This document shows, in pieces, positions 1-12,079 of a DNA stretch of 64,000 bases. The notes under the pieces were generated by a model that saw nothing but the letters and a program-made list of their open reading frames with translations, searched no databases and was not told the DNA's origin. Within the stretch, counting starts at the first letter, position 1, and every line of letters starts with the position of its first letter. This DNA is from Strongylocentrotus purpuratus (Eukaryota; Echinodermata; Echinoidea; Camarodonta; Strongylocentrotidae), in assembly GCF_000002235.5 (NCBI RefSeq), contig NW_022145544.1, forward strand, positions 1,342,501 through 1,406,500, in the 5' to 3' direction. The translations under genes were made by a program, and so were the position numbers.

Positions 1-158
1 AGCCAACCAACTTTTCTACTCTTCAGGCATTTTCATGTTTATGACCAAATTTAATTAATTATTCATATAAATTTATGGGTGTCCCTTAAAAAAGTGTTAT
101 GTTTATTTTAATGCTCAGTAAAATGCAAGCCAACAAAATATCTAGCATATTATCTAAC

Positions 159-282
159 CTTTGTTGGGTCATCGAAGGAAGGAAATTCATTGAGAAGGAC
201 ACCAAGAACTCCCGAGATGATGACCAGCAGAAAAACGAGTAACATGACCGCGGACGGGTACTTGACCAAGAACTGAGAATAC
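159..282 (-). CDS. Dispatched-like gene, second coding exon (first membrane helix)
   Basis: Acceptor TTTTCAG, then 124 bases encoding a juxtamembrane segment, a membrane helix of about 21 residues (AVMLLVFLLVIISGVLGVLL) and a short extracellular lead FPSFDDPTK. It ends in phase 0 at the GTTAGA donor. Confidence 0.6.
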
Positions 283-763
283 CTGAAAATGTTAAACAAA
301 GAACGTAAATTGATAACCAGTGCATTCGATGACGGACATTTTCACCAAGTTCAAACAACCCAATAACGAATGGAGAGGTACACCGGAGAGGTGAGTCGTT
401 TTACACAACTAGAATGTTTTGTTTTTCACGATTAATTTCTACAGTGCGTCCAAGAAAAACGAAACCGAGGATTATCGATGTTTTATCATAACTTAATCAC
501 AATCATAATTAATAAATGACACATATTTGTAAAGCTTAGATCCTCTTCTTTCATTTGATGCAAATCATATGATGCATTTTTCACGCATGAGTGATTAGAA
601 ACAATTTGAAGAGAGGGAACCAAAAAGTCATTCGGCGGACGGTATCTCAATTTCAAAGAGAAAATCACAATTCTAGAAAGTTCAGTTTCTGCCCTTTCAT
701 ATGACACTTCAACAGGCGCGGATCCAGGGGGGTCCGAGCGGGCCTTGCCCCCCCCCCCCCCCC

Positions 764-797
<34 letters not shown>

Positions 798-3700
798 AGA
801 GAGAGAGAGAAGGAAAAAAAGGGAAAGGGAAAAAGGAGAGAAAGGGAAAAAAAAAGAAGAGGAAGAAGAAAAGAAAAGAGGGAAGAAGGAGATCGGGGGG
901 GGGGGGCAAAGGACTTGCCTCCCAGGCTGTTGCCATCCTCCCTCCCCCCCCCCCCCCCCCCCCAATCAAAAATAAAAGAGAAGGAAGGAAAGGGAAAGGG
1001 AAAGGGAAAGAGGAGAGAAAGGGAAAAAAAAGAAAGGAAGAAGAAAAGAAAAGAGGGAAGAAGGAAATCGGGGGGGGGGGGGCAAAAGGACTTGCCTCCC
1101 AGGCTGTTGCCATCCTCCCCCCCCCCCCCCCCCAATCAAAAAATAAAAGAGAAGGAAGGAAAGGGAAAGAAAAATAGAAAAAGAGGAGATAAAGGGAAGG
1201 ACAAAAGAGGAAGAAGAAAAGAAAAGAAGGAGGGATATCAGTTGCAATTTTCCCGCCAACAAGTTGTGGATCGGGGGGGGGGGGCAAAAGGCCCTAGCCT
1301 TCCCCCCCCCCGTCCCCGCTAAAAAAAAAAGAGAGAAGGAAGGAAAAGGTAAAGAGGAGAGCTAAAAGGGAACCAAAAAAAAAGGAAGAAAAAAAGAAAA
1401 GGGAGAAAAGAAGCGGAGATCAGTTGCGGTTAATCCCGCCAACAATGTGTGGAGCAGTGAGGACCAAAATGACCTTACCCCTCCCCCCCCCCCAGCAAAC
1501 CTAAAAGAGAGATAAGGAAGGGAAGGGAAAGGGAAAGAGGAGAGAAAGGGAAAGAAAAAAAAAGAGAATGAAGAAAGGTAAGGGATATTAGTTGCAATTT
1601 TCCCGCCAACAAGGTGTAGATCGGAGAGGGGGGGGGGGGGGGGGTTGGCCACTGGCGTACTGAAAGGGGAGGGGGGGGGGGGGCTTTGGAGAAATAGAAT
1701 TCAAACGTGGTTTATTTCTAATTTCATAACGGTGGTTTACAAATAATGCTGAAATGAGATAATTTTCCGAGATTTTTCCTCACTTTATGCGTTTGTTCGA
1801 AAATGACAAATTCCTAAATTTACAACCAGGCAAGAAAATGCTTCTTGAGATCCCTACATATCAGGGCCCGCGGAACGGCGGGGATCGGTATCCTCGAGCC
1901 CCCCCCCCCCCCACACACACACACTTTCTTTGAAAAAGTATATTAAAGAGAAATAGAAAGAAAGAGAGCGAGAAAGAAAAAATAGTTAACTGCCAGTGTC
2001 ACATTGTAATGGGGTATCAAAATATGCATATCTGACCATGATTAAATGCCTAAAACCCCAAGGGCTCTGGCCCCTGGATTCCACCTAAGGCCCTAAGGCG
2101 GGCCCTTAGATGCTCATCTGACGGTCATTTAATGCCTAAAACCCCTGATTTCTGGGGGCTCAGCCCCCTGGACCCCACGCCAAATAGTGTCCTGCCAGTG
2201 TCAAAAATAATAAGGTATCAAAAATGCTCATCTGACCGTAATTAAACTCCTAAAACCCTTGAGATTCCGGGGCTCCGCCCCTTGAACCCCAAGTCAATTA
2301 GTGACCTGCCACTGTAACAATTAGGTATCAAAATAATGCTCATCTGACCGTAGTTAAAATTTTAAACCCCTGTGCTTCCGGGGCGGACAAGGTATCAACA
2401 TATGTTCATCTGACCGCAGGCGCGTAGCCAGGGGGGCGGTGGGGTGGTCCCCCCATAAACGCCGGCCAAAAAAGAGAGAAGTGAAAAGGGGACGTAGGAA
2501 GAAAAGAGAATAGACATAGAACATTTTTGAAAGGATTAAGAATCGAGAATGGTACAACGAATCGTCTTCTTTCTCTATTGAATTAATGAAACGTCAAAGC
2601 TTCCGCGCTTTGCGCGGGGAGGGGGGGAAAATTAATTTAGACAAGAATTAAGAGTCGAGAACGGTACGACGAATAGTCTTCTTTCTCTAATGATTTAATG
2701 AAACGTAAAAGCTTCCGCGCTTCGCGCGGGAGGGGGGACACTGAGATTAGACGAGGATTAAAAGTCATAACGGTACAACGAATCGTCTTCTTTCTCTAAT
2801 GATTTAATGAAACGTAAAAGTGGGGGGGGGGGGAAACTGAAATTAGACGAGGATTAAAAGTCATAACGGTACGAAGAATCGTCTTCTTTCTCTAATGATT
2901 TAATGAAACGTAAAAGCTTTCGCGCTTTGCGCGGGAGGGAGAAACTATTTTTTTTTTCAAGAGCGGTACAACTAATCTTCTTCTTTCTCTAATAATTTAA
3001 TGAAACGTCTAAAGCTTATGCGCTTCGCGCGGGAGGATGGGGGGGAACTGAATTTAGACAAGGATTAAGAGTCGAGAACAGTACAACGAATCGTCTTCTT
3101 TCTCTAATGATTTAATGAAACGTAAAAGCTTCCGCGCTTCGCGCGGGTGGGGGGGAAACTGAAATTAGACGAGGATTAAAAGTCATAACGGAACAACGAA
3201 TCGTCTTCTTTCGCTAATGATTTAATGAAACGTAAAAGCTTCCGCGCTTCGCTCGGTGAGTGGGGGGTGGGGAACTGAATTTAAACGAGGATTAAAAGTC
3301 ATAACGGTACAACGAATCGTCTTCTTTCTCTAATGATTTAATGAAACGTAAAAGCTTCCGCGCTTCGCGCGGGTGGGGGGGGGGATACTGAAATAGACGA
3401 GGATTAAAAGTCATAACTGTACGACGAATCGTCTTCTTTCTCTAATGATTTAAAGAAACGTAAAAGCTTCCGCGCTTTGCGCGGAAGGGAGAAACTATTT
3501 TTTTTTTCGAGAGCGGTACAACAAATCTTCTTCTTTCTCTAATAATTTAATGAAACGTCTAAAGCTTCCGCGCTTCGCGCGGGAGGATGGGGGGGGGGAA
3601 ACTGAATTTAGACAAGGATTAAGAGTCGAGAACGGTACAATGAATCGTCTTCTTTCTCTAATGATTTAATAAAACGTAAAAGCTTCCGCGCTTCGCGCGG

Positions 3701-6065
3701 TGAGGGGGGGGGGGGGGAGTGGGGAACTGAATTTAGACGAGGATTAAAAGTCATAACGGTACAACGAATCGTCTTCTTTCGCTAATGATTTAATGAAACG
3801 TCGAAGCTTCTGCGCTTCGCGTGGGAGGGGGAAACTGAGTTTAGACAAGGATTAAGAGTCGATAACGACACAACGGATCGTCTTTTTTCTCTAATAATTT
3901 AATAAAACGTCGAAGCTTCCGCGCTTCGTGCGGTAGGGGGGTGGGGAGGGGGAAACTGAATTTAGACAAGGATTAAGAGTCGAGAACCGTACAACGAATC
4001 GTCTTCTTTCTCTAATAATTTATTGAAATGCCAAAGCTTCCGCGCTTCGCGGAGGAGGGAGGGGAAAAACTCGCCACTCCCTGCACCCACCTACCCCTAA
4101 TTACGTTACTGCTGGTTGCCATTACGTACCAATATTTGGCTCGCATAATTTCATATTTGGGCCTCCCCCCCTAATAAATCCTGGATCCGCGCCTGCACCT
4201 CAATCAGGAAAAATGAGTGAGGAATAACAAAATTCTGTTTGTTTAAAGTAAGGTTTGCATTTCCATTATTTTATTAAACGAATTTGTTTTCACTGGCTGG
4301 CTGCCATAGCATCAACCGGAATTGACAACAAATATAATTTTCTCTTTGAAATTCAAATACCGTCCGCCAAATGACTTCTTTGTTCCCTCTCTTCAAATTG
4401 ATTTTAATCACTTATGCGTGAAATATGCATCATACGAGTTGCATCAAATGAAAGAGGAAGATCTAAGCTTTTAAAATATGTGTCATTTATTAACTATAAT
4501 TGTGATTAAGTTTTGATAAAACATCGACAATTTTCGGTTTCGTTATTTCTTGGACGCACTGTACAGTATTACTATAGAAACACGCTGATCACATTTAAGT
4601 GGTAATCATACTAATGGTTACCCCCGTTTGTCGCGAACCATTTTTATTAATAAACTTAAAGGTTTTTAATCAGCTAATCACGTTCCATAATTAATATTTG
4701 ATCTCCTTTCCCTGATTGATGTACGTCAGTGTTCCTATGGGAAAGTTTTTTTTTGCAATTCTGGTTGCATATAATCATATTGGTTCAGATGCTACGAAAC
4801 ATAATAGCTGCATTGTCGTGTGGGAGATGACACTTTTGTGTACTACCAACAGGAATGTTCGAATCCATGGTCCTGTCTTGTAAGAGTTGCGATTGATCCA
4901 AACCAATCACAAGTCCTCTAATCAATAGCAAATTTACAGTATCCTATATCTTATTAGCTGCAATTGATACCAATCGCCCCAAATTGCGATTAATCGCAAC
5001 GCTGTCTATGATATGGCTAACTTTTTGATTGTATTTTTAGCAACGAATCTTGTCATTGGTCATTTCTTTCTTTCTCTCTCTCTCTCTCTCTCTCCCTCTC
5101 CCTCTCTCTCTCTTTCTTTCTCTCTCTCTTTAGGTGTCGGGGAAAGACATTGACATAAAGAACTAGTTGAATTTTTATGACATACTTTAAGATACAATAA
5201 AACCTAGAATTCATCCCTAATACCAAGCAATGTTTTGGTATTCTATGTTTTGAAATCGTTATTAATCACTACATCTATAAATTTCGACAAAAAGTAAAAC
5301 TCTCAGCTATTTTTTTCCTACAGGATAAAACGCTCCCATGTTGGCGATTTGAAGGAACGAGTGAAAAAAAAGAGTCTTTTCGGACGAATGTACTGTTTAC
5401 AAAGTCATTTACTCTAATAAAAACGTTACACCGTCAGGCCCTATTTATGGTATGTGTGTAGTTAAAGGGCCCATTTCCAGTTAATTCAAAGGGGAAGATA
5501 ACCCTTAATACCCGAACCTTTAGAATTATCCTTTAGCAGAATTGCTGGAATTCAATGGTTTCAATCTATCTTGATTAAAAAGTTTGTATATGAGTGTGGT
5601 TGTGACACATTTATTCATGAGTTATGGGAACAGCGGTTGCTTCCACTAGGTCTGCCACGATATAAACTCAAACACGTTATATAATTAACGCAAAAACGTC
5701 AGTGATAGAATGTGTAATGAAAGAGACAGTGGTCCTCTAACGAATTTTGATTCAATAACTCTTGAAGTAAAACCGGTTTCTCTGTACTGTTTTTGCTGTT
5801 ATAAATCAACAAACCTCTTTCCAATGTTGCGGAAATTCCCACCAGGTTCCTCTCCGTCGATTCTTTCGCCATCATGCGGGACATCGTTCTCAGGTCGGTG
5901 ATCGTTACGGACATCGACGGGGGAATCATTCGGATGGACCGCGTTATCATCGGTTGAAGGGCTAACTTTCATGACGAGACCCGGGGGTGGTCTCTCTTCG
6001 GTATAAGTGACGCCCGCAGGACCTTCGGAAAAGGAAGAAAAAGATTGAACCTCTTCTGTAAACAT
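159..6065 (-). CDS. Dispatched-like multipass membrane protein, N-terminal part (two exons, partial)
   Basis: Two minus-strand exons join in phase: 6065-5815 (start codon, 83 codons plus two bases) and 282-159 (one base plus 41 codons). The junction reads NIGK-R-YSQFLVKYPS, with a GT donor at 5814 and a TTTTCAG acceptor at 285. The second exon ends in front of a GTTAGA donor, so the gene continues beyond base 1. The start is supported by an in-frame TAG six bases upstream. The first 84 residues are acidic, polar and Pro-rich, as expected of a cytoplasmic N-terminus. Residues about 94-114 form one strongly hydrophobic membrane segment followed by NEFPSFDDPTK. A YSxxLxxxP lead-in, first membrane helix and FxDP segment are what I recall from Dispatched/Patched-family (RND) proteins. 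Dispatched exports lipid-modified Hedgehog. Only the first membrane helix is visible, so another RND/SSD-family member is possible; the sterol-sensing domain lies outside the window. Confidence 0.6.
780..1690. repeat. Tandem array of ~165-180 bp purine-rich units with G/C homopolymers
   Basis: About five units. Each has a G-run, a landmark (TTGCCTCCCAGGCTGTTGCC at 914 and 1091; TTCCCGCCAACAA or TCCCGCCAACAA at about 1249, 1434 and 1601), a C-run and about 100 bases of AAG/GGA-rich strand. Long frames here on both strands are low-complexity Lys/Arg/Pro or Phe/Ser/Leu and are not genes. Confidence 0.75.
2010..2440. repeat. Tandem array of ~90-117 bp units (CTCATCTGACCG repeat)
   Basis: Landmark CATCTGACCG/CTAAAACCCC recurs near 2030, 2115, 2232, 2340 and 2407. 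Each unit also carries a GGGGCTCCGCCCCTTGA-like self-complementary stretch. The array stops at a second hAT-like end, CAGGCGCGTAGCCAGGGGGG, at about 2418. Confidence 0.65.
2540..4070. repeat. Satellite array of ~108 bp units, ~14 copies, each with a GC hairpin
   Basis: Units share a core (GAATCGTCTTCTTTCTCTAA, then TGATTTAATGAAACGT), then CCGCGCTTCGCGCGG, a G-run, and TTAGACGAGGATTAAAAGTC. The GC core recurs near 2600, 2713, 2918, 3015, 3128, 3240, 3353, 3466, 3566, 3681, 3806, 3919 and 4037, and is missing from the unit near 2820. CCGCGC-TTC-GCGCGG is a 6-base stem with a 3-base loop. Confidence 0.85.
4564..5814. other. Rest of first Dispatched-like intron
   Basis: AT-rich intron sequence with a CT-rich microsatellite at about 5068-5133. 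No exon or element recognised. Confidence 0.6.
5815..6065 (-). CDS. Dispatched-like gene, first coding exon
   Basis: Starts with MFTEEVQSFSSF and ends at K83 plus two bases of an Arg codon; the donor is G-GTTTGT. The encoded segment has no hydrophobic stretch and is rich in Asp, Glu, Pro, Asn and Arg, consistent with a disordered cytoplasmic tail. An open stretch of five further codons past the donor is intronic read-through. Confidence 0.55.
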
Positions 6066-6929
6066 CGTCTACGAAATCATTCGCATCAGGGATCATAAAG
6101 TAAAACATATTTTACAGTTTTTTGGGTAACATAATAAAATGCATGTACTGATTTTTTTTTTAAAGACCTTGTTAGTTGCATGGACTACTATCATGTCTAA
6201 AATCCTACATCATTGTCCATAGCTTATCCATTTACAAAAGTAATATGTTGTTGTTGTCCGAGCTCTCTCATATCGGGTACAAGGTCATTACATTGCATTA
6301 TAGATGTAAAGCAAAGTCAACAGCATTATGGCGCCTACAAACGTAGCCTTAGGCATAGTATTGGAGACTTTTCATTTCCTACTCCCTTTTCTTCGTCTTT
6401 GATATTATAATTATTATAATTTGTATTATTGTAATAATTATCCTTTGTTGGTGTCATTGTTGTCGTTTTTATTATTATCATTAGTAGTAGTGTCAGTAGT
6501 ACTAGACTAGTAGTAGTAGTAGAAGTAGTAGTAGTAGTAGTAGTAGAAGTAGTAATAACAAAAGTACCATTATCATAATCATCTTTATCACCATGCATCA
6601 CCATCACCATCAAAATCATCATCATCATCATCATTACCATCATTATCATCATCATGATTATTGTTATTATTATATTAACAAATATCCACATCATAAATAG
6701 TCTATACTCTAGAAAACACAGACTTAACGCCGATGATGTGAACTAAAAAAAAAATATCCCAAAATATCTTCAAGGTGATATACGAAACATATCCGAAATT
6801 CTTTTCAATCAAGCATATAGCCCTATTGTGTCTCTTTGATTTGACATGATAGAAAATTGAGAATTGGAAAATAGTTGCAAAGAAAAAAACAGATGTTGGA
6901 AACTTGCAAATATGATAATGACAAATGTC
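6066..6929. other. Upstream of Dispatched-like start; triplet microsatellites
   Basis: Contains TAG/TAGTAG and ATC/CAT triplet runs at about 6480-6665. A 5' untranslated exon or promoter could lie here; I see no convincing core promoter. Confidence 0.5.
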
Positions 6930-6933
6930 TTAA

Positions 6934-7252
6934 AGCATATCTGCACTAGCTTGGCCAGTAGGGATTGGTATTGTTATTCATTTTCCATATCACAATATTA
7001 AAGACAATACAATGAAAATGCATGTACATAGTAAAATCAATGGTATAGTGAATGGCTGGATAACCCATTCAGCTGTGTTAGTATAATAAAACTGATGAGA
7101 CCTCTTTGCATGGTCACTGACAGATGGTTATCTCATCAAATCAGCTCTCAATTAACATAAGAAAAAGGGGACCATGGGGGACCAATGGTCACCGATTAGG
7201 CATTGTTTGCTACATAGAGGGCGCAAGTAGCTATAAGTAGTGCAGTGGGGCT
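6934..7252. mobile_element. TTAA-flanked miniature transposon, family C (AGCC/AGCA ends)
   Basis: Bordered by TTAA at 6930-6933 and 7253-7256. Ends are AGCATATCTGCACTA and TAGTGCAGTGGGGCT, imperfect inverted repeats. The right part (GGGGACCAATGGTCACCGAT) matches the copy at 44538-44724 directly and the copy at 58297-58484 in reverse. Confidence 0.7.
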
Positions 7253-7256
7253 TTAA

Positions 7257-8260
7257 GGGACAAAATGTGCCACGGGGTATTCTTCATTGCACTCATAAGC
7301 CACAGAACAGAGACTGCGATACCCCAGGCCCTTTACTGGAGAAAGTAGGACACAATGCTCTGACGGAAATTGCTCAACAGTCAACTGCCCCATCCACAGT
7401 CGATATCTGACACTATATCAACTGAATTCCCAACTTCAAAGCAGGACAGACACTAAATACTATACCTATATATCAATATTACCTAACGTAAAACTCACTC
7501 AAAACCCTAACCCTTAACCTATATAGTTTTTCTTTGATGAAAATATGGCAAGGAGTCCCTATCTCTGTAGTATACCCTCGTACTTCATGGCTTTACCAGT
7601 GGTTTACAATTGATATTTTAAGTGAAGTCGATGTTTGAATTGGGCTAGAGCAATAATTACAATAATGGTAACATATGGGATATACCCTGCATGTACGACA
7701 TGCCTTGTGGAACAGTATTGGTGATATTATTGATAATAAAGGAATGCAGTAAATTTCAAACCGCTGCTGTCATTTGACTAATTGTATGAATAATGAGGAG
7801 AATCTTTGCTAAAACATTATAGACCACTAGACCCCCGCCCCAATACGAAAGCTAGACCAAAATTGTCCACCTGTATATTACGGGACGCTAGACAATATCG
7901 CCTATATACGCATAAATGTATCCCTATGAATTATTAGTGCCTTACATAATGACGAATCTTTCATTCATAGAATCTCGAACATGTGAGGAAACTTTGCAAA
8001 TTGATTTCATTTGCAACATTATAGGTCTTTTTTTTTAAATTAGAAAATGTATACATGAAATATAATACTCAGATTTCCTACTATTAAGCATGCAAAGAGG
8101 GGTATTTTATGTAATCTAAGAAACAAAATCAAAAATCAGTTTTGTTGTAACATTGACTGCTCAGTAAACAAATATTCGAATCTTATCTTTTTCATATTCT
8201 TAAATTGAATCGCTGAATATAAGGTTCCGAAGCCTATACGTATTTGTATTATATAATTCA

Positions 8261-8309
<49 letters not shown>

Positions 8310-10507
8310 CATCAATATGTAGACTCAGTAAAGGAAGGAAGCAGACCGTTTAAATCATTTCGTAAACATAATCATAGTACGAAGAAGAAAAAAAATTGTA
8401 GCATTTCCCCACATTTAGAGAGTTCCTTTCAAGCCAAATTTTAATCTAAAATGTAATACGTTTACTAGCCATTTTCATTAGTGAGCCAATATTTTTCGAT
8501 ACATTTTTTCCCAGGACTTTCTTCATCTTCTTTTATAAACCGTCTTATTAGGGTGATCACAATGCCTGAGCACACAGTCTGCCCCGCGAACACACACACA
8601 ACAGCAGTCAGTTGGTAGAAATAGCAATTTTTGTAAATTTATTTAAAAAAAACCTAAACAATATTTTTAAATTTTCATTTCACATATATTTCAAGCATAC
8701 CTTTAATTACAATTCTGTGTAGTTTCATTATTATAGGCATGTGGGAAATATGTTGATTATTTAATTAGAATATTGTCTTTTCAGCCATGTGTGACATGGC
8801 CCGCTGATCGCCCACTGACTCGCGCTGCTATTCTGCGTGGTGAAAATGTACCTCAATGTATAAAACTCCCCTACAAAAAATGCAATATGCTCATATGTTT
8901 CACTCATTGAATCAATTTGTTGTTTACATTCAAGGTAGCCACAACTGTACTGGGGTCACCAAACTTTTTTTTCACTCTAAAATTTAGTCCCTGTGGAATG
9001 TTATTGCCTGTTGAATGGCTTCTCGGAAAATCGTCACAAATCCTCAAATCTGAAATTTTAAAAAAAGAAAAATATAATGTGATGTAGCTGAAAGTCTGCA
9101 AATTCTTATCATTTGATCGGTTTTTCTGAACAATTTGTGAAACATATAAGGAAATAGCTGTGACGGTGATCCAAGTAATTTCTATCGCCATATTTTATTG
9201 GCATTGCAAAAATATTTGGAATTTAATGTTAATATTTGGTGTAAATATGATCTATAAAATTACAAAATGAACAGTTTTACTTTCCTATTATATATAATTA
9301 GCTGAAATGACCTAATTTGCATATTTGATGAATATTCATGATTTTTTCTTCTTCAAATGAAATATATTTCCATACCTGTCTGATATACATAGGTTTCACT
9401 GATGTATCATATTCGGTTTTGATTTAATTACATATGCGCATATTAATTAGACGGACTTAGTTATTTTCACAACTTTTTCATAATTTATCTGCAGATTCGC
9501 AAAAATGGCAAAAATTACTTACTTTGTTGGCTTCTGTTTTCAAAACGGTAATAGATATATGAATTATCTTTTGATGATATTTTAGTGTCTGATATTTAAT
9601 TTATTATTTGTGTCCGAGAAAGTGATGAATTAAGTTGTCAACTTTGTCGAATTTTGCCATTTTTGCCAATTTGACCATTTCTGGCAGGTTTTTCGGTAAT
9701 TATGCGATATCAAAAAAATGGTATAAAATCACAACGCATTGACCGATTTCAATTCTGTTTTTTGTTTTTTGAAGCTTTCATAAAGCTTGATCATTTGCAA
9801 TCATCAAATAACATGTGTTTGTTGTATTTATTTTTGGTGCGCTATACCTAGTCTTATGTATTCCAACCTATAGTGGTAATAAATGAATGAATTAATAATA
9901 CAATGTCTACAATACAATATTATTTCTTTAAGATATGATGAAATATTTACCGTAATAGTGGTTCCACACAAAATACCTATTTTATCCTTCGTATATGTCT
10001 TCAAGAAATTATCCGTTTCTGCCGGTATCGAGGAACAACGTTCATATCCTAAGTCATATTAAACGGAAAACTGTTATTTGGAGTACGAGTCGTTCGCAAG
10101 ACAACAGGTTGTCTGCGTGACAACTGGCAGAACTGGTATTTGTACGCTTCATATTATGCTCCACTCAAATACTTTGGTAGGCGGGAGAGGCCCAAGCGAG
10201 ACACTGTCCGTCGCTGATGGATACATTCATTTATATTGCCATCGACGGTTACGGTGTGATATCGATCGCATATTAATATAACGCTCAAATAAACATTCTG
10301 TGTCGTACTAAAAAGAAATGCAGTGTGGTGTCAAATTGAACAAGAACCATCATAGGCAGCAATATGGTAACCGACCATAACGAAAACGGGTGTGGCTGCT
10401 AATGTAAGATTATGTTATTATAATGGATGGAAATAAAAATTGTGAGAATCGAAATGTCTTGAAGCGAAAGACCTTTTTGTAAGATCTAACCCCACCCATT
10501 TTCTCTT
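7257..10507. other. Gene-free AT-rich stretch
   Basis: Holds an (AT)n microsatellite at about 8263-8305 and a TAATAAATGAATGAATT stretch near 9880 that resembles a LINE tail. Open frames here are short and without recognisable domains. Confidence 0.5.
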
Positions 10508-10740
10508 TCAAGTTTTTTCTTCTTCATCTCCTTTTTCTTTTCCTTCATCTTCTTTTTCCTTTTCTTCTTCTTTTTTCTTCTTCCTTTTTTCTTCTTCTTC
10601 TTCTTCTTCATCTTCTTCTTCTTCTTCTTCATCTTCTTTTTCTTTTTCTTCTACTTTTTCTTCTTCTTCTTCTTCTTCTTCTTCTTCTTCTTCTTCTTCT
10701 TCTTCTTCCATTTCTTCGCCTTTTCTTTTCCTTTCTCTCA
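10508..10740. repeat. CTT/TTC polypyrimidine microsatellite
   Basis: About 230 bases of nearly pure pyrimidine triplets (TTC/CTT with TCA interruptions). Poly-Glu and poly-Arg frames on the minus strand are artefacts of the triplet repeat. Confidence 0.9.
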
Positions 10741-11608
10741 ATATAGAATGAGGGATGATTTTTTTTTCTCATGGAGAATGGGCTGACTATAAGAGAGGGA
10801 CAATACCCCCAACACCCATTTGCTATCACTGTCTCAAAAAGCCCCATCTTTTGATTGAATCGCCTGCATAAATTATGCTGAAATTGGATCGTTTTATTTT
10901 CAAGGAATAATTCCACGTTTCCACTACTAACTCTTATCGAATCAAATTTTAACATTTAGCAAATCAGCCAAAGTTCATTTATGTTTTTCTTTAAAAAACA
11001 TGTCTTTTGTCATATATTGCTCATGACTGAAATGACTACACAATGTATTCACCTGCTCATACCAAATTACAATGTCGCAAAGTGGTTCATGTTTTTACCA
11101 TATAGATTTCAATCGATGTGTTACAGGAGAAATGCAGCATAAAGCAGCACAATGATTGTGCATCTGGGAAGCCAACCGATCTTCAGTTCACTTCATTATA
11201 CATTGCCTTATTAAAATGCTAAATGCTAAATATATAATGCATTGCATAACATTAGAAGCAGTGACTATTTCCACAATTCAGTAAGTGGAATCCACTTCAT
11301 GCCGGTTTCCTTAGCAACCCATCGTTTTCTATCGCTGAAGTGGAAATTATGCTTTCCAGTTCAGTGTTCTCAGATTGCGGTTTAATAGAATAGTAGCTCT
11401 GCAGCTTCATTTTCAATATCACCAGATTCGGAATTCGATAAGAAAATATGGACAAACCAAAGACGAAATATGATGGGTGATCCATCATTACATTTTGGTT
11501 GGGAAAATCCCTCCTCATTGTTACTTGTTTGCAATATGCCTATTGTAACAAACCATACAATGCAATATTAATAAGGCGGATACAGGATTGAAAAAAATGC
11601 TTTATATG
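10741..11608. other. No feature recognised
   Basis: AT-rich unique-looking DNA between the microsatellite and the LINE tails; no supported gene or repeat. Confidence 0.4.
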
Positions 11609-12000
11609 ATTGATTGATTGATTGATTTTTATTTCATTTCATATAAAAATTGTTTGCAAAAAAGAACATAGTTGACAAAGTAAGATCAAAATTATGAAAT
11701 GAAACAGGAACCTACAGGAAAGCATAGCTTGTTTTTGTAGGTTCCCAAAAATAAACATAATATGAACATTATTTTCATAAATCATTTTAAATTGTCTTAA
11801 TAATCACAGTAAAATAGATATAATATAATAACATATTTTCATAAACCATTTTAAAGTATCTAAATAATCAAAATATACAAAAAGAAAAGAATGAAAAAAC
11901 GGGACACAAAGGACAGGAAACTGACATAATAGGATAAGACAAGACATGACAAAACAATTTATAACAGGACAAGATAAAAAAAAAAAAAGAGAAGGGGGAG
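11609..12000 (-). mobile_element. 5'-truncated LINE, 3' UTR only, (CAAT)n tail
   Basis: The minus-strand end is a (CAAT)n tract at about 11610-11628. The next ~350 bases match, with few differences, the region 12857-13190 (shared blocks include AAGAACATAGTTGACAAAGT and GACAAGACATGACAAAACAA). It is thus a second copy of the LINE 3' end found intact at 12829-15240. It breaks off in an A-rich/G-rich tract near 11970-12020. Confidence 0.6.
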
Positions 12001-12079
12001 GGGGAGGGGGAGGGGGGGGGTAAGAGCACTTTTTTGAGGGGGTCTAACAAAATTAGGAAATATTTAGCGGCGACTTTAC

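Larger units (their letters stand above)
713..4195. mobile_element. Non-autonomous hAT-like element filled with satellite arrays
   Basis: Begins CAGGCGCGGATCCAGG and ends with CCTGGATCCGCGCCTG, a 16-base perfect terminal inverted repeat. Flanks are CACTTCAA (705-712) and CACCTCAA (4196-4203), an 8-base target duplication with one mismatch. CAG/CTG ends with 8-base duplications are characteristic of hAT. It carries no transposase; nearly all of its 3.5 kb is three tandem arrays (see separate entries). It lies wholly inside the TA-flanked foldback element, so it is the younger insertion. Confidence 0.7.
442..4561. mobile_element. Foldback (long-TIR) DNA transposon, TA target site, Tc1/mariner-like ends
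   Basis: The outer ends are inverted repeats of about 225 bases (442-666 and 4337-4561) starting CAGTGCGTCCAAGAAA and matching over their full length at roughly 85-90% by eye. Each is bordered by TA (440-441 and 4562-4563), the target duplication of Tc1/mariner-like elements. No transposase is visible, so it is non-autonomous. It sits in the first coding intron of the Dispatched-like gene and hosts the hAT-like element at 713-4195. Confidence 0.75.

Noticed and set aside
486-1652. Overlapping frames rich in Pro, Gly, Lys and Phe
   Set aside because: They cross homopolymer runs and the purine-rich tandem array of a transposon.
2540-4070. Regular repeats resembling a CRISPR array
   Set aside because: Whole units are repeated with no variable spacers, and the DNA is eukaryotic; it is a satellite.
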